From: QKTW01 sp052161885
Lineage (GTDB): Bacteria; Bacteroidota; Bacteroidia; Chitinophagales; Chitinophagaceae
Assembly: GCA_052161885.1 (NCBI GenBank)
Contig: CP197396.1
Coordinates: forward strand, 2,728,001 to 2,792,000
DNA: 64,000 nt
Direction: 5' to 3'
The notes under the pieces were generated by a model, which did no database searches, was not told the DNA's origin, and saw only the letters and a program-made list of their open reading frames with translations. Position 1 is the first letter of the stretch. Every line of letters starts with the position of its first letter. Shown in pieces: positions 62,887 through 64,000 of the stretch. The translations under genes were made by a program, and so were the position numbers.

Positions 62887-64000
62887 ATGCAAAAACCGGA
62901 TCTGAAGCCTTTTTATGATATTGTAGTGATTGGTGCAGGTGTGGGCGGGCTTACAGCTGCCGCTATACTCAGCAAAGCCGGTTTTTCCGTTTGTGTGCTG
63001 GAGAAAGAACCGCATGCAGGCGGCTATCTTGCAGGTTTCCGCCGTAAAAACTTCCGGTTTGATACCGCCATTCACTGGCTGAATCAATGTGCCCCCGGCG
63101 GAATGGCCGGTGTAATATTTGATTTCCTCGGTACAGATCATCCCAATGCAGTACCGCAAAAACGCATCCGCCGCTATAAAGGCGATGATTTTGATTACCT
63201 GCTCACCAATAATCCGGATGAACTGAAGCATCAGTGGCAAAAAGAGTTTCCCGAAGATGCCGCAGGGATAGAGCGCTTTTTTAAAGCTGCAAAAAAGCTG
63301 GGTGGCTCATTTGCCAACTTCAGCAATATCTTCCGTACAGAAGAAACTATGTCTGCCGCAGAGCGGATGAAAAACAAAATGCGCCTGCTGAAATTTGCCC
63401 TCCCGTTCATACCCTTTATCCGCTTTAACGGAGAAAAAGGCATGCAGAAAGGACTCAATAAATTTTTCACATCCGAAAAACTGAAAAAAGTCTTTGCCTC
63501 GGACACAGAAATATTGAACAGCCTCGTTCCTATTGGCTGGGCATATTACGGCGACTTCCAGAGCCCGCCACCGGGAGGCGGACAGGTAATACCTGAATGG
63601 CTGCAGTATGTAACGGAATACTTCGGAAGCCAGGTGTTTTTTAAATGCAGCGTACAGAAAATCTTACTGGAAAACGGAATATGCAAGGGAGTAAACATTG
63701 AACACCGCAACCAGGAATATACCATCAACAGCAGATATGTGATTGCAGCCTGTGACGTAGACACGCTGTACAATAAAATGCTTCCGCAGAACGTGGTAAA
63801 ACCATCTTTCAGGAAAAAACTGGATGACGCAATATTATACAGTTCGTCTGTTACAGTATCCATAGCGCTGGACTGTCCGCCCGCCGATCTTGGATTTAAT
63901 GAAGAACTGATACACTTATCCAGTGAGGCTGTACCCCGGGGGCAGCATTGCTCCGGCGATCCATATCTCACAGAAATTTCAATACTAGCCCCTTCTTTCC
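62887..64000 (+). CDS. CrtI-like FAD-dependent oxidoreductase, N-terminal part (cut by window edge)
   Basis: The frame starts at ATG 62887 and is open to the window edge after 371 codons. The FAD-binding loop VVIGAGVGGLTAAAILSKAG (in part), then LEKEPHAGGYLAGF and FDTAIHWL are typical of the phytoene desaturase, carotenoid isomerase and NAD(P)/FAD-dependent family. It may act on carotenoids or another isoprenoid or retinoid-like substrate. No other carotenoid gene is visible in the window. Confidence 0.82.
   Translation, partial: MQKPDLKPFYDIVVIGAGVGGLTAAAILSKAGFSVCVLEKEPHAGGYLAGFRRKNFRFDTAIHWLNQCAPGGMAGVIFDFLGTDHPNAVPQKRIRRYKGDDFDYLLTNNPDELKHQWQKEFPEDAAGIERFFKAAKKLGGSFANFSNIFRTEETMSAAERMKNKMRLLKFALPFIPFIRFNGEKGMQKGLNKFFTSEKLKKVFASDTEILNSLVPIGWAYYGDFQSPPPGGGQVIPEWLQYVTEYFGSQVFFKCSVQKILLENGICKGVNIEHRNQEYTINSRYVIAACDVDTLYNKMLPQNVVKPSFRKKLDDAILYSSSVTVSIALDCPPADLGFNEELIHLSSEAVPRGQHCSGDPYLTEISILAPSF

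Overview
The window comes from a Bacteroidota genome, most likely the Chitinophagaceae group. The evidence is a type IX secretion system (porV, porU and several cargo proteins with C-terminal sorting domains), gliding genes gldF and gldG, a fused murF-alr, a fused secDF, a SusC-like TonB receptor, and many promoters of the TAnnTTTG type. No gene identity was checked by database search; all names rest on motifs and family knowledge.

Region 1 (1-10,800) is an accessory block of oxidoreductases and AraC-type regulators. It holds one aldo-keto reductase, four short-chain dehydrogenases, one Old Yellow Enzyme, one amidohydrolase and four AraC regulators. Three of the regulators (1-524, 4370-5323, 7856-8773) are close paralogues, and each is the last gene of an oxidoreductase operon. 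The promoters of these operons carry direct repeats spaced exactly 21 bp, the spacing AraC dimers use, and the two best promoters can be superimposed base for base in spacing from operator to start codon. The fourth regulator, from another AraC branch, has its own 21-bp-spaced repeat. This is the most interesting signal in the window.

Region 2 (10,780-11,912) is a decayed stretch with probable mobile-element relics, ending at a tRNA-Lys gene with a clear promoter and terminator. It looks like the edge of a genomic island.

Region 3 (12,050-23,450) is core genome: TonB receptor, rpe, a TPR lipoprotein, a TerC protein, pyrD, a carboxypeptidase-regulatory-domain protein and secDF. The intergenic stretch 19,014-19,528 contains hairpin repeats.

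Region 4 (23,490-34,480) has a large secreted M43 metalloprotease, murF-alr, the gldF-gldG-DUF4340 operon and an M23 peptidase. Region 5 (34,680-41,225) has an OXA-like beta-lactamase lipoprotein, rsmE, a DUF4159 protein, a glycosyltransferase, a low-molecular-weight phosphatase, hisS and tag.

Region 6 (41,300-58,100) centres on secretion: a DUF6089 outer-membrane protein, porU and porV, then tyrS, a seven-heme cytochrome with TPRs, and two further T9SS cargo proteins including a subtilase. Region 7 (58,600-64,000) has a PQQ-type beta-propeller lipoprotein, the hpf-xerC-rpsU cluster, a small lipoprotein, riboflavin synthase and the start of a CrtI-like FAD enzyme that runs off the right edge.
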